Positions 1 through 7,866 of a stretch of DNA of 64,000 nt are shown piece after piece. Source of the DNA: Candidatus Fermentithermobacillaceae bacterium. Its GTDB lineage: Bacteria > Bacillota > Sulfobacillia > Fermentithermobacillales > DUSS01. The notes beneath the pieces are model-generated. The model was not told the origin of the DNA and did no database searches. It was given only the letters and a program-made list of their open reading frames with translations. Each line of letters begins with the position of its first letter. The first letter of the stretch is position 1. Position numbers and translations under genes: made by a program. The DNA lies in assembly GCA_012842495.1 (NCBI GenBank), contig DUSS01000027.1, positions 62,001 through 126,000 of the forward strand. The letters run 5' to 3'.

Positions 1-130
1 CCGCAAGCAGCTGCGCTGCCCCGGGGATCCGGTGGTTGTCTCCGCTGCGCAGTCCGCCACTCTTCCAGCATACCTGATTCCTCCCGCGCCCCGGCAGGGG
101 AAACATACTGATTAGTCACATACTACGCAG

Positions 131-182
131 GCTGGGCGTGCAATGACACCACTAACGGCGAAAACACGGAGGCACGCCCGGC
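131..182 (+). other. Stem-loop upstream of the lipoprotein gene
   Basis: Bases 131-141 pair with 172-182 (11 pairs, one G-U) around a 30-base loop, 113 nt before the lipoprotein start. There is no T-run after the stem, so it is not an obvious terminator. It may be a 5' leader element or belong to an upstream gene cut off by the window edge. No known riboswitch core was recognised. The rest of 1-295 holds only the ribosome binding site AAGGAAGGGAG just before the ATG at 296. Confidence 0.35.
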
Positions 183-295
183 GCTGAACGTCGAGGACGA
201 TCTAAGTCTTCACAAGCACTTGCCTGATTTCACACGGAGTGGTACATTTTGTTGTAGGTCCAATTTCCGTACTTAATTAAGGAAGGGAGCGTAAC

Positions 296-1372
296 ATGAG
301 AAGACTGTTAGCGGCTTCAATGTTGCTGGCATTGGCGCTTGTAACTTTACCAGGCTGTTCGAGCGGCCCCACGGTGGCAAAGGTGGGCCTCGGGCACATT
401 ACTTCTATAGCTAAGTCCACCGATCTGAAGGTTAACGAGGACGGGACGGTCACTCCCCCCACCGCTCAGGTCGACACCGTGATTGCCGTTGTAGCTTTTG
501 ACAAAAACGGCAAGGTCGTAGCGGCGACCATTGATACCGCTCAGACCAAGGTAAAGTTCGACAAGGACCTTCAGGTTGCCAGCGACTTGGCGGAAGAAGG
601 CAAAACCAAGGTAGAGCTGGGCGACGCTTACGGGATGGCCAAGGTCTCTAGCATCGGGAAGGAATGGTACCAGCAGATAGCTGAGTTCGAGAAGTGGATG
701 GTAGGCAAGACAGTAGAGGAAATCAAAGCCCTCAAAGTTAAGCAGCGCGACGCTGCTCACCCGGCGGTACCTGATGTTCCCGAGCTGACCTCGCTTGTAA
801 CCATAACGGTGCAAGATTACATCGCCGCCGTCGACGAGGCGTACAAGAACGCCGTGGACGTCCCGAAGGGAATCGCCAGCCTCGGTCTCGGGCACGTGAT
901 AAGCATCAGCAAGTCCAGGGGCTACTCGGTCAAAGAAGATGGTACTGAGGTTTTGCCGGTGGCCCAGGTTGACACGACCATGGCGGGTGTCGCTTTCGAC
1001 AAGAACGGAAAGATCGTCAGCGCCCTGATCGACACCGCTCAGACCAAGGTCAACTACGACAAGGACGGCAAGGTCACGAACAAGACTGCCGAACTCAAGA
1101 CCAAGAAGGAGCTCGGCGATGCCTACGGGATGGCCAAGGCCTCATCGATCAAGAAGGAATGGTACCAGCAGATCGCCGAACTCGAGAAGTGGATGACCGG
1201 CAAGACGGTGGACGAGGTCAAGGCGATGAAGGTTAAGGAACGCGACGCTGCTCATCCGGCTGTGCCCGACGTCCCCGAACTCACTTCCTCTGTTACCATT
1301 ACGGTCCAGGATTACATCAAGGCCGTCGTCGAGGCTCGTGACAGGGCCAAGAGCGTAGTGCCCACCAAGTAA
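296..1372 (+). CDS. Two-repeat lipoprotein, putative FMN-carrying partner of ApbE
   Basis: A 358-residue exported lipoprotein. The signal peptide ends in a lipobox, TLPGC, with Cys21 as the lipidation site. The mature part is two homologous repeats (about residues 28-190 and 193-355), each with GLGH near its start, a VDT..VAFDKNGK segment, a DAYGMAK..SI.KEWYQQI helix and a closing VTITVQDYI. Each repeat has an ELTSxVT segment (E163-T169 and E328-T334) that resembles the ApbE flavinylation motif D-x2-[ST]-G-A-[ST] with E for D and V for A. The next gene encodes ApbE. Known biology: such lipoproteins carry covalent FMN for electron transfer outside the membrane (PplA type). That this protein is flavinylated is inference. 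A strong AAGGAAGGGAG precedes the start. Confidence 0.7.
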   Translation: MRRLLAASMLLALALVTLPGCSSGPTVAKVGLGHITSIAKSTDLKVNEDGTVTPPTAQVDTVIAVVAFDKNGKVVAATIDTAQTKVKFDKDLQVASDLAEEGKTKVELGDAYGMAKVSSIGKEWYQQIAEFEKWMVGKTVEEIKALKVKQRDAAHPAVPDVPELTSLVTITVQDYIAAVDEAYKNAVDVPKGIASLGLGHVISISKSRGYSVKEDGTEVLPVAQVDTTMAGVAFDKNGKIVSALIDTAQTKVNYDKDGKVTNKTAELKTKKELGDAYGMAKASSIKKEWYQQIAELEKWMTGKTVDEVKAMKVKERDAAHPAVPDVPELTSSVTITVQDYIKAVVEARDRAKSVVPTK

Positions 1373-1386
1373 GAGCTGCGGACTTC

Positions 1387-1425
1387 ACTCCCCCGCTCCG
1401 CTACGAGCGGGGGAGTTTTCTCTTT
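1387..1425 (+). terminator. Rho-independent terminator after the lipoprotein gene
   Basis: A perfect 12-bp stem (1387-1398 with 1405-1416) with a 6-base loop, followed by TTTTCTCTTT. It separates the lipoprotein transcript from apbE, so apbE is either read through at low level or has its own promoter in 1426-1505. Confidence 0.9.
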
Positions 1426-1505
1426 AGCTTCCGAGCATAGAGGTTTCTGTTAGCTTGAGATTAGCTCCAAGACGCAAGTAGCACCCATTTAAACGTGAAC
1501 AAGCG

Positions 1506-2612
1506 GTGACGTCGATGATCAAAAAAAGGTCCGGGATTGTGCTGGCAGCTGTAACCGCGCTCATTGTGGCAGCCGGCTCTTTCTACTATCTCATGACCAG
1601 GAATCGATACCAGAAATATACCGACTCCTTCTTCGACACGTTTGACACCGTGGTCACGGTCGTGGCCTACACCAGGAACGAACAGGAGTTCAAGTCGTAT
1701 TTCGGAAAGATCCACGCTCGCTACCAGGAACTTCACCGGTTATACGACATCTATAACACTTACCCAGGCATAAACAACATCAAGACCATCAATGATAACG
1801 CAGGTGTAAAACCTGTCGTCGTTTCTAAGGAGATAATCGACCTAATCAAATTCTCCAAGGACTGGTACAATCGCACCGGTGGCAAAACCAACATCGCCAT
1901 GGGACCGGTCTTGAGGATATGGCACGAATACCGCCAGGAAGGCCAGGATGACCCCGCTAATGCGAAAATACCGCCTATGGAGGACTTACTCAAAGCCAAA
2001 AGACACACCGATATCTCCAAAGTGATCGTGGATGAGGAAAAAAGCACCGTATATCTTGCCGACAAAGAAATGAGTCTTGACGTCGGTGCAGTGGCCAAGG
2101 GTTTCGCGACCGAACTGGTCGCACGGGAGATGGAAGCTGAAGGGCTTAAGTCCGCTTTGATAAGCGCCGGGGGGAACGTCCGCGCCATTGGGAAACCCCT
2201 CGACGGTCGTCGCCAGCGATGGGCTGTGGGCATACAGGACCCGGCCAAGTCCATACTACCGGGCGACGATAACCTGCTTGACATCATATACATTACCGGT
2301 GCTTCCGTTGCCACCAGCGGAGGATACCAGCGGTATCACGTGGTAGATGGAAAGATACTCCACCATCTCATCGACCCGGCAACCCTCATGCCGGGTGATC
2401 TCTACCGGTCGGTCACGATCCTGGCAGATGACGCCGGCGTAGCCGACTTCATGTCCACAACGGCATTTCTGCTGCCGTACGAAGAGAGCCGGGCACTCGT
2501 AGAGAGCTTGCCCGGGGTCGAAGCCTTATGGGTGATGCCCGACGGCGAGGTGCGGGTAACCCCCGGAATGAAGGATATAATGCAGTCCCACGGGGCATCC
2601 GGGAGCTCGTAG
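1506..2612 (+). CDS. apbE: FAD:protein FMN transferase (ApbE family)
   Basis: ApbE moves FMN from FAD onto a Thr or Ser of a partner protein outside the cytoplasmic membrane, using Mg2+. The 368-residue protein starts with a signal anchor (hydrophobic about residues 9-29) and has the family landmarks in order: FFDTFDTVVTVVAY near residue 42, NIAMGPVLRIW, DVGAVAKGFATE, SAGGNVRAIG and TSGGYQRYHVV, then HHLIDPAT. The usual DPxTGxP reads DPATLMP, so the conserved Gly is replaced. The start is GTG 1506 or ATG 1515; neither has a good Shine-Dalgarno. Its position directly after the two-repeat lipoprotein suggests that protein is its substrate. Confidence 0.93.
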   Translation: MTSMIKKRSGIVLAAVTALIVAAGSFYYLMTRNRYQKYTDSFFDTFDTVVTVVAYTRNEQEFKSYFGKIHARYQELHRLYDIYNTYPGINNIKTINDNAGVKPVVVSKEIIDLIKFSKDWYNRTGGKTNIAMGPVLRIWHEYRQEGQDDPANAKIPPMEDLLKAKRHTDISKVIVDEEKSTVYLADKEMSLDVGAVAKGFATELVAREMEAEGLKSALISAGGNVRAIGKPLDGRRQRWAVGIQDPAKSILPGDDNLLDIIYITGASVATSGGYQRYHVVDGKILHHLIDPATLMPGDLYRSVTILADDAGVADFMSTTAFLLPYEESRALVESLPGVEALWVMPDGEVRVTPGMKDIMQSHGASGSS

Positions 2613-2809
2613 AACGTCTCCGCATCTCCGGGGGCCCTTCTCACGACTTCCCGCGCACATCCTGCGTATGCCGGAAAGCCTACTTTATCTCGCGACACTG
2701 AGGCATTGATTGTCGGGCCCCAACATCACTACCCAGGACCACGGCACCTCCAGCCTCGTCTACCAGTGGTGGCCACAAATGTAGAAGCTGGTTCGAATAT
2801 ACATATTGG

Positions 2810-2827
2810 GGGGCTGGAGACAGCCCC
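2810..2827 (+). other. GAGA-tetraloop hairpin in the 5' leader of the subtilase gene
   Basis: A 7-bp stem GGGGCTG/CAGCCCC closed by a GAGA tetraloop, 20 nt upstream of the start codon and just ahead of the ribosome binding site. It fits a 5' mRNA-stabilising hairpin. The remaining bases from 2613 to 2809 show nothing recognisable. Confidence 0.4.
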
Positions 2828-2847
2828 ACTCAGAAGGGAGGTTCTAT

Positions 2848-4581
2848 ATGTCCAAGAACAAAGTCTTGGTTCTGGCAGTCTTGTGTATGGTGGCATTCAC
2901 CAGCGTGGTTCTGGTGCAGCCGCTCGCTGCGTCGCCCGCACCGGCGATGGTGACTCCGGCGGAGCCTAACGTCCCGCTAATGCCACCGACAGTGGAGGGA
3001 AAGCAAGCGGGGCGAGCAGAGCGAAAGGTGGCGTTCCTCGGCGACCGGGACAAAAACAAACTCTCCGACGACTTGGACGAGATCATGGCGGTAAAGGGAC
3101 CGTCCGAAACGATCCCGGTGATCGTCATGCTCAAAGACAAGCCGGCGGAGAAGCTCCTTGCGGACCTCACCACAAAAGCTGGTCCATTTGTGGTGAAAGA
3201 CCGGTGGGAGCAGGCCCTCAACGGTTTCTCGGTTTCACTTACCCCAGGACAGATAAAAGCTGTCTCGCAACACCCCGTGGTCGAACGGGTTGAATACGAC
3301 CGTGAGGTTACGGCCTTCCTCGGAACCGCGACCAGCTGGACGGGAGTCCGGGCCGCCCGCAGCGAGTTCGGCGTCAGCGGAGACAGGGATGGCAACCCGA
3401 CTTCGTACTCCAAGACGGATGTCGTGGTGGCCATCATCGATACCGGGATCGACGCAACTCACGTCGATCTGGACGGCGGAAAGGTCATCGGTTGGAAGGA
3501 TGTCATCAACGGTCGGACCACCCCCTACGACGATCACGGGCACGGAACTCACGTGGCCAGCATCGTCGCAGGAACGGGGGAAGGGAACTCGACGTACACA
3601 GGGGTTGCTCCCGGCGCCGCCCTCGTGGGGATCAAAGTTCTGAATTCCGGCGGAAGCGGAACAACCTCCGGGATCATCTCCGGTATCGACTGGATGATCC
3701 AGAATAAGAGCACCTACGGCATCCGGATCGGTAACATGAGCCTGGGCTCCAGCGGGTCATCCGATGGTACAGACAGCCTCTCCCAGGCCGTCAACAACGC
3801 GGTGGCCAACGGCATCATCATGGTGGTAGCCGCCGGCAATTCCGGTCCTGCCACGTATACCATTGGCTCACCGGCGGCCGCAGCTAACGCCATTACCGTA
3901 GGCGCCCTGTACGACCCGGGTGAGAAGGGCTGGGTGCTCGCAGAATTCTCCAGCAGAGGTCCGACGGCGGACGGCAGGATCAAGCCGGACATCTGCACGC
4001 CCGGTCGAAACATCACAGCAGCTCGAGCCAATTCCGTCAACGGTTACATCACATACAGCGGCACATCCATGGCCACCCCGTTCATGGCCGGAGTGATCGC
4101 GTTGATGCTTGACGCTAACTATTCCCTCACCGACTCGCAGGTAAAGAACATCATCTATTCGTCGAGCAACGTGAAGGACTTCGGTCCTGCCGGGAAGGAT
4201 ATCGACTTCGGCTATGGCATCAACCTGTCGTACGACGTTATAAAGGCGGCCGGAGGATACTCGGGAACCTTCTCCGATGGTCTCACGTTCACTTACACGG
4301 TCGACAGCTTGCCCGGCGGGGGTTACAGCGATTACTGGGAGTTCACGGTGACCGACACCACCAAGCCAATCGGCATCACCTTTATCATGCCAAACCATAC
4401 CTCCGCGCTGGACTTCGACATTTACCTGTACAACCCCAGCGGCACCCAGGTGGCCAGTTCCACAGGGACTAAGCGACAGGAGCAGATCCTGTACCTTCCC
4501 GCCGTCACCGGCGCGTACAAGCTGAGGGTGTACTCGTACAGCGGCTCGGGCAGCTACTGGTTCAACGTCAGCTGGAAGTGA
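2848..4581 (+). CDS. Secreted subtilisin-like serine protease (S8) with C-terminal PPC domain
   Basis: A 577-residue secreted endopeptidase. Signal peptide residues 1-28 (hydrophobic, ending LAAS). An inhibitor-I9-like propeptide covers about residues 85-160 (VIVMLKDKP...). The peptidase S8 domain carries the triad D198 (AIIDTGID), H232 (HGHGTHVAS) and S407 (SGTSMATPF). The last about 100 residues form a beta-rich pre-peptidase C-terminal (PPC) domain with DFDIYLYNPSG. An in-frame start exists further upstream, but ATG 2848 has GGGAGG seven to eight bases before it and begins a proper signal peptide, so I use it. A terminator follows. No immunity or transport gene is adjacent, so it is probably a nutritional or housekeeping exoprotease. 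Confidence 0.96.
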   Translation: MSKNKVLVLAVLCMVAFTSVVLVQPLAASPAPAMVTPAEPNVPLMPPTVEGKQAGRAERKVAFLGDRDKNKLSDDLDEIMAVKGPSETIPVIVMLKDKPAEKLLADLTTKAGPFVVKDRWEQALNGFSVSLTPGQIKAVSQHPVVERVEYDREVTAFLGTATSWTGVRAARSEFGVSGDRDGNPTSYSKTDVVVAIIDTGIDATHVDLDGGKVIGWKDVINGRTTPYDDHGHGTHVASIVAGTGEGNSTYTGVAPGAALVGIKVLNSGGSGTTSGIISGIDWMIQNKSTYGIRIGNMSLGSSGSSDGTDSLSQAVNNAVANGIIMVVAAGNSGPATYTIGSPAAAANAITVGALYDPGEKGWVLAEFSSRGPTADGRIKPDICTPGRNITAARANSVNGYITYSGTSMATPFMAGVIALMLDANYSLTDSQVKNIIYSSSNVKDFGPAGKDIDFGYGINLSYDVIKAAGGYSGTFSDGLTFTYTVDSLPGGGYSDYWEFTVTDTTKPIGITFIMPNHTSALDFDIYLYNPSGTQVASSTGTKRQEQILYLPAVTGAYKLRVYSYSGSGSYWFNVSWK

Positions 4582-4622
4582 ACGACCCGAAAAAGTCGTT
4601 GGTGCATCGCTGACCGAACTCT

Positions 4623-4652
4623 GGGCCCCGTCCGCCGGGGCCCTTTCTCTTT
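4623..4652 (+). terminator. Rho-independent terminator after the subtilase gene
   Basis: An 8-bp stem GGGCCCCG/CGGGGCCC (4623-4630 with 4636-4643) with loop TCCGC, followed by TTTCTCTTTT. Confidence 0.9.
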
Positions 4653-4810
4653 TGTAAACCTCGTCATTACCCCGGTGTTTCATTTAAACAGAGGCTCTGA
4701 GAATGGAACGGTCCTCCGTTTCCGATACTTATACGCCGTCCTAAAAATGGCTCCGTCCGGTGCACGGGCGCAATTTGATGAGTAGCAAGAAGGAAGAAGT
4801 TCTAAGGAAG

Positions 4811-5075
4811 GGGAAATATCCCACCGGCTCGAATTCCTCTTTCGGGGAATGCTGGAAAGTCATCGAGCGATGACCAGCATAGGACCGGTTTACCGTCTGC
4901 AGCGTTTGGTAGCGGTATGTCCGCCGGCGGCGGATAACCGGAACCGAATCGCACCTTACATAACGGAGGTGGCGAGCGATGAAAAGCAGCGAAGATGCAG
5001 CGAAGCCGTTTAGGATGGCAGCGAAGCATCAAGGATCTTAGCAACCGGGATGATCTCCGTGGGGGACTATTTCCC
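4811..5075 (+). ncRNA. Candidate structured RNA or leader of about 265 nt, unidentified
   Basis: The two ends of this gene-free stretch are complementary: 4811-4827 pairs with 5057-5075 (16 pairs, first 8 contiguous, with single or double bulges). Between them lie local hairpins: ATGCTGG/CCAGCAT with an inner TCATCG/CGATGA stem (4849-4882), TCCGCC/GGCGGA (about 4919-4933), and GATGC/GCATC (4995-5030) holding a symmetric internal loop. The motif GCAGCGAAG occurs three times (4986, 4997, 5018). It sits 50 nt before the start of the MFS gene, so it could be that gene's leader or a free-standing RNA. It lacks the core motifs of 6S, SRP, RNase P, T-box, SAM, TPP, FMN and cobalamin RNAs as far as I can recognise. 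From 4653 to 4810 I see nothing. Confidence 0.45.
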
Positions 5076-5125
5076 TTCACGGCGTGTCAAAATCTTCCGG
5101 GTGAAATGGAATGGAGGAGAGGTAG

Positions 5126-6493
5126 ATGACGTCCGTCCAGGAGCCGCAAGAGAGAAAGGGCACCCCGCTCACAGCCGCCAGGAAACTCGCCGATTTCTGG
5201 CACTCACTCGACAGGCACCTCCGGCTTCTGCTCATCATCGGCCTGATCGAGGCGGCAGCCCTGAATGCCTACTCGCCTGTGCTGATGCCGTACTACGTCT
5301 CACTTGGGTTTGACTCTAAAATCGCTGGCAGGTTTAATTCGGTCGAGTTCGTAGCGACATGCATTGTGGCTCTCATCGGGGGTCTTCTGGCCGATGCGCT
5401 CGGCAGAAAGAAGATGTACGTCGCCGGCCAGTTCATCCGCTTGACGATGATAGCTTTGCTCCTCTCATTGAGGAGCTACACCGGTCTCATGATCGTGGCT
5501 GCATTCCGCGGATTGATAGCCATTCAGATGCCGGCACAATCGGCCCTCATCGCAGGGTATACGTCGAAGGGCAACAGGGCTACGGTCATCGGGATTTCTC
5601 AAACCCTGACACAGCTTGCTGGTCTTCTAGTGCCCCTGGCTGTTGGAATCCTGGCTGATACCTATAGTGTGCAGGTGCCGTTTGGGATAGCTATGCTGCT
5701 TGCCGTCATCGCAATCCTGGTTACCGCGCCTCTACGAGACAGGCCCAGCGAGATGGTCGTAACCCAGCCTCAGGGTACCGGAGTTCGTGAGCAGGATCTG
5801 AAAACACGTGAGGAGCCGGCAACGGGAGGAAAGGCGGTAGCACCCGCCGGAGGCCGGACGAAGGCCTTCCTGTCCAGGGTCGTTGAGATGTTCAGGGGAC
5901 CGAGATGGTGGGTTTTGACCCTGCTCCTCTTGGCAAGGATCTCCAACGGGCTTGCCAACGGAGCATTTAACATACTCATGCCCTTCACGATAATGGATAA
6001 GTTCTCCAAAGCTTACACCGTGATGTCCGGGGCTCAGGTGTTCTTCTCCCTCGGAACGATCACGGTCCTTCTAATCGGAGGAAGACTCGCGGACCTCCGG
6101 GGACGGCGCGCCGTCGCAGTTACAGCGGGGTTCATCTTCCCGTTGCTCATATGCAGCCTGCCGCTGGCCAGAACCCTATGGCAGCTGTTCCCGCTTCTGA
6201 TGCTCGTAACGATGGCGGGTTCCATCTCGTCCCCCGCCGTGCAGGCGATACAGATGGAAGCTGTTGAGGACAAATACAGGGCAACCTTCATGGGGCTTGC
6301 CATCGGGCTGAACTTCCTCGGCATGTCACTGGGGTCGATTATCGCAGGTATCTACTACACCGTGACGGTCACCTGGTCGTGGGCGGTGATGGTCCTTTTG
6401 TACCTGTTACCGGCGGTGATTTTCTACATCATTCTCCCCAGGGAAAAACGCGTTACCACAGGAAAAGGCGAGACGAAACCGGTGGCAAGCTGA
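5126..6493 (+). CDS. MFS transporter
   Basis: A 455-residue major facilitator superfamily permease with 12 predicted membrane helices. The MFS loop-2/3 signature is present in both halves: GGLLADALGRKKM near residue 90 and GGRLADLRGRRAV near residue 320. A hydrophilic central loop (about 205-245) links the halves. The ATG has GGAGG eight bases upstream. The substrate cannot be told from the sequence; architecture fits a drug or small-metabolite antiporter. The gene faces proA tail to tail. The structured stretch at 4811-5075 is directly upstream and may regulate it. Confidence 0.88.
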   Translation: MTSVQEPQERKGTPLTAARKLADFWHSLDRHLRLLLIIGLIEAAALNAYSPVLMPYYVSLGFDSKIAGRFNSVEFVATCIVALIGGLLADALGRKKMYVAGQFIRLTMIALLLSLRSYTGLMIVAAFRGLIAIQMPAQSALIAGYTSKGNRATVIGISQTLTQLAGLLVPLAVGILADTYSVQVPFGIAMLLAVIAILVTAPLRDRPSEMVVTQPQGTGVREQDLKTREEPATGGKAVAPAGGRTKAFLSRVVEMFRGPRWWVLTLLLLARISNGLANGAFNILMPFTIMDKFSKAYTVMSGAQVFFSLGTITVLLIGGRLADLRGRRAVAVTAGFIFPLLICSLPLARTLWQLFPLLMLVTMAGSISSPAVQAIQMEAVEDKYRATFMGLAIGLNFLGMSLGSIIAGIYYTVTVTWSWAVMVLLYLLPAVIFYIILPREKRVTTGKGETKPVAS

Positions 6494-6525
6494 GGGCGCA
6501 GGTTAGAGCTCACAGCGGGCTGATG

Positions 6526-6596
6526 TGGTGTGGGTCCCGGAGAACACTGCCAAAGCTCCAGGGTGGTCATCATCTTATCTCACCTGACCCACACCA
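6526..6596. repeat. 11-bp inverted repeat in the convergent MFS/proA end region
   Basis: TGGTGTGGGTC at 6526-6536 is exactly inverted at 6586-6596 with 49 bases between. The second arm lies in the last codons of proA. The arms could act as a loose bidirectional terminator or limit antisense read-through, but there is no clear U-tract. Confidence 0.4.
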
Positions 6597-7834
6597 TTTA
6601 TCAGGTATTTGTACGTTGTAAGCTCTCTTGCCCCCATGGGACCCCTCGCGTGGAGCTTCTGGGTGGATATGCCCATTTCGGCACCGTAGCCGAATTCGTT
6701 CCCGTCGGTAAAACGCGTGCTGGCGTTCACGTAAACACAGGCGGCATCCACCGAAGCCTGAAAGAGGGCCGCAGCCCGAGGATCCTGAGTCACTATCGTC
6801 TCTGAGTGCTTCGTTCCATATTTGTTTATATGGTTTACGGCATCTTCCAAGCTGCCCACGACCTTAACTGCCAGAATGAGGTCCAGGTATTCAGTCTCCC
6901 AGTCAGATTCGGTCGCCGGCTCGATCTCAGGCAGTATCTTAAGGGTTATCGGGCAGCCCCGTAACCGCACACCCCTGGAGTCAAGCACAGCCTTTATCCG
7001 CGGGAGAAATCTGTTTGCTATGTCTTTGTGAACCAGGAGCGTCTCTATGGCGTTGCACACCGCGGGATTACTGCATTTTGCGTTGACCACTATTTGCTCG
7101 GCCATGTCAAGGTCCGCTGCGCTGTCAACGTAAGCGTGACAATTGCCGGCTCCTGTCTCGATTACCGGAACCTTGGCGTTTTCGACCACGCTTTTTATGA
7201 GAGCTTGGCCTCCCCTGGGTATCAGCAGGTCGATGCTGTCCCTCATGGTCATCATTTTGAGAGCCGCGGTGCGGTCGGGGTCGGCCACCAGCTGGATGCA
7301 TTCCGGGTTTACCCCAGCTTTTTGGAGCCCTTCCCGGAGTGCTTCACAAATGGTCTTGTTGGTTCGAAGAGCTTCTTTCCCACCACGGAGAAGGACAGCG
7401 TTGGCAGACTTGATACAGAGCCCTGCTGCATCGGAAGTGACATCCGGCCTCGACTCGTATATCACCCCTACGACACCGAACGGCACTCTTACCTTACGAA
7501 TGACAAGCCCGTTAGGCCGTTCTAAGGTCTCTACGACTTCGCCAACGACTTCTGGAAGATCTCCTATTTCCATAAGGCCCTTTGCCATCATGTTGATTTT
7601 ACCGGGAGAGAGGGCGAGCCTCTTAATGAGAGGCTGAGGGAGCCCGGCTCTAAGTGAATCTTCCACATCCAGGCGGTTTGCATCGAGGATCTTCCCGGCC
7701 CCGGCCAAAAGTTCAGAAGCCATCATACGCAAGGCCAGGTTTCTCTGGTGAGCCTCCATAGATACTAACTCCAGTGATGCCTCTTTGGCGAGCTTCGCCT
7801 GATTTTCTACACTTGGTTCGACAAAAGCTGACAT
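6575..7834 (-). CDS. proA: Gamma-glutamyl phosphate reductase
   Basis: Second step of proline synthesis: NADPH-dependent reduction of gamma-glutamyl phosphate to glutamate semialdehyde, in the cytoplasm. Full length at 419 residues (family about 415-420) with an aldehyde dehydrogenase-like fold; the catalytic Cys is in the segment NPAVCNAIETLLV. ATG 7834 is preferred because GGGGGTG lies eight bases before it; an in-frame GTG at 7843 would add three residues. It follows the proC-proB fusion by about 30 bases and completes the operon under the T-box at 9.6-9.85 kb. Confidence 0.96.
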   Translation of the reverse strand: MSAFVEPSVENQAKLAKEASLELVSMEAHQRNLALRMMASELLAGAGKILDANRLDVEDSLRAGLPQPLIKRLALSPGKINMMAKGLMEIGDLPEVVGEVVETLERPNGLVIRKVRVPFGVVGVIYESRPDVTSDAAGLCIKSANAVLLRGGKEALRTNKTICEALREGLQKAGVNPECIQLVADPDRTAALKMMTMRDSIDLLIPRGGQALIKSVVENAKVPVIETGAGNCHAYVDSAADLDMAEQIVVNAKCSNPAVCNAIETLLVHKDIANRFLPRIKAVLDSRGVRLRGCPITLKILPEIEPATESDWETEYLDLILAVKVVGSLEDAVNHINKYGTKHSETIVTQDPRAAALFQASVDAACVYVNASTRFTDGNEFGYGAEMGISTQKLHARGPMGARELTTYKYLINGVGQVR

Positions 7835-7866
7835 GCTGATCACACCCCCACCTTTTTAATGGACAG

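Noticed and set aside
347-895. A 182-codon minus-strand frame opposite the lipoprotein gene
   Set aside because: It is antisense to a clear lipoprotein, lacks a ribosome binding site and has no recognisable domain; GC-rich codon use often leaves such mirror frames open.
3868-4683. A 271-codon minus-strand frame opposite the subtilase
   Set aside because: It overlaps the catalytic part of a secure protease gene and the terminator; no domain signature.
4811-5075. Structured region read as SRP RNA, 6S RNA or RNase P RNA
   Set aside because: Length fits large SRP RNA, but the S-domain GGAAGG/AGCAG motif is missing; the GAGGAAAGTC of RNase P and the 6S bubble layout are also not found.
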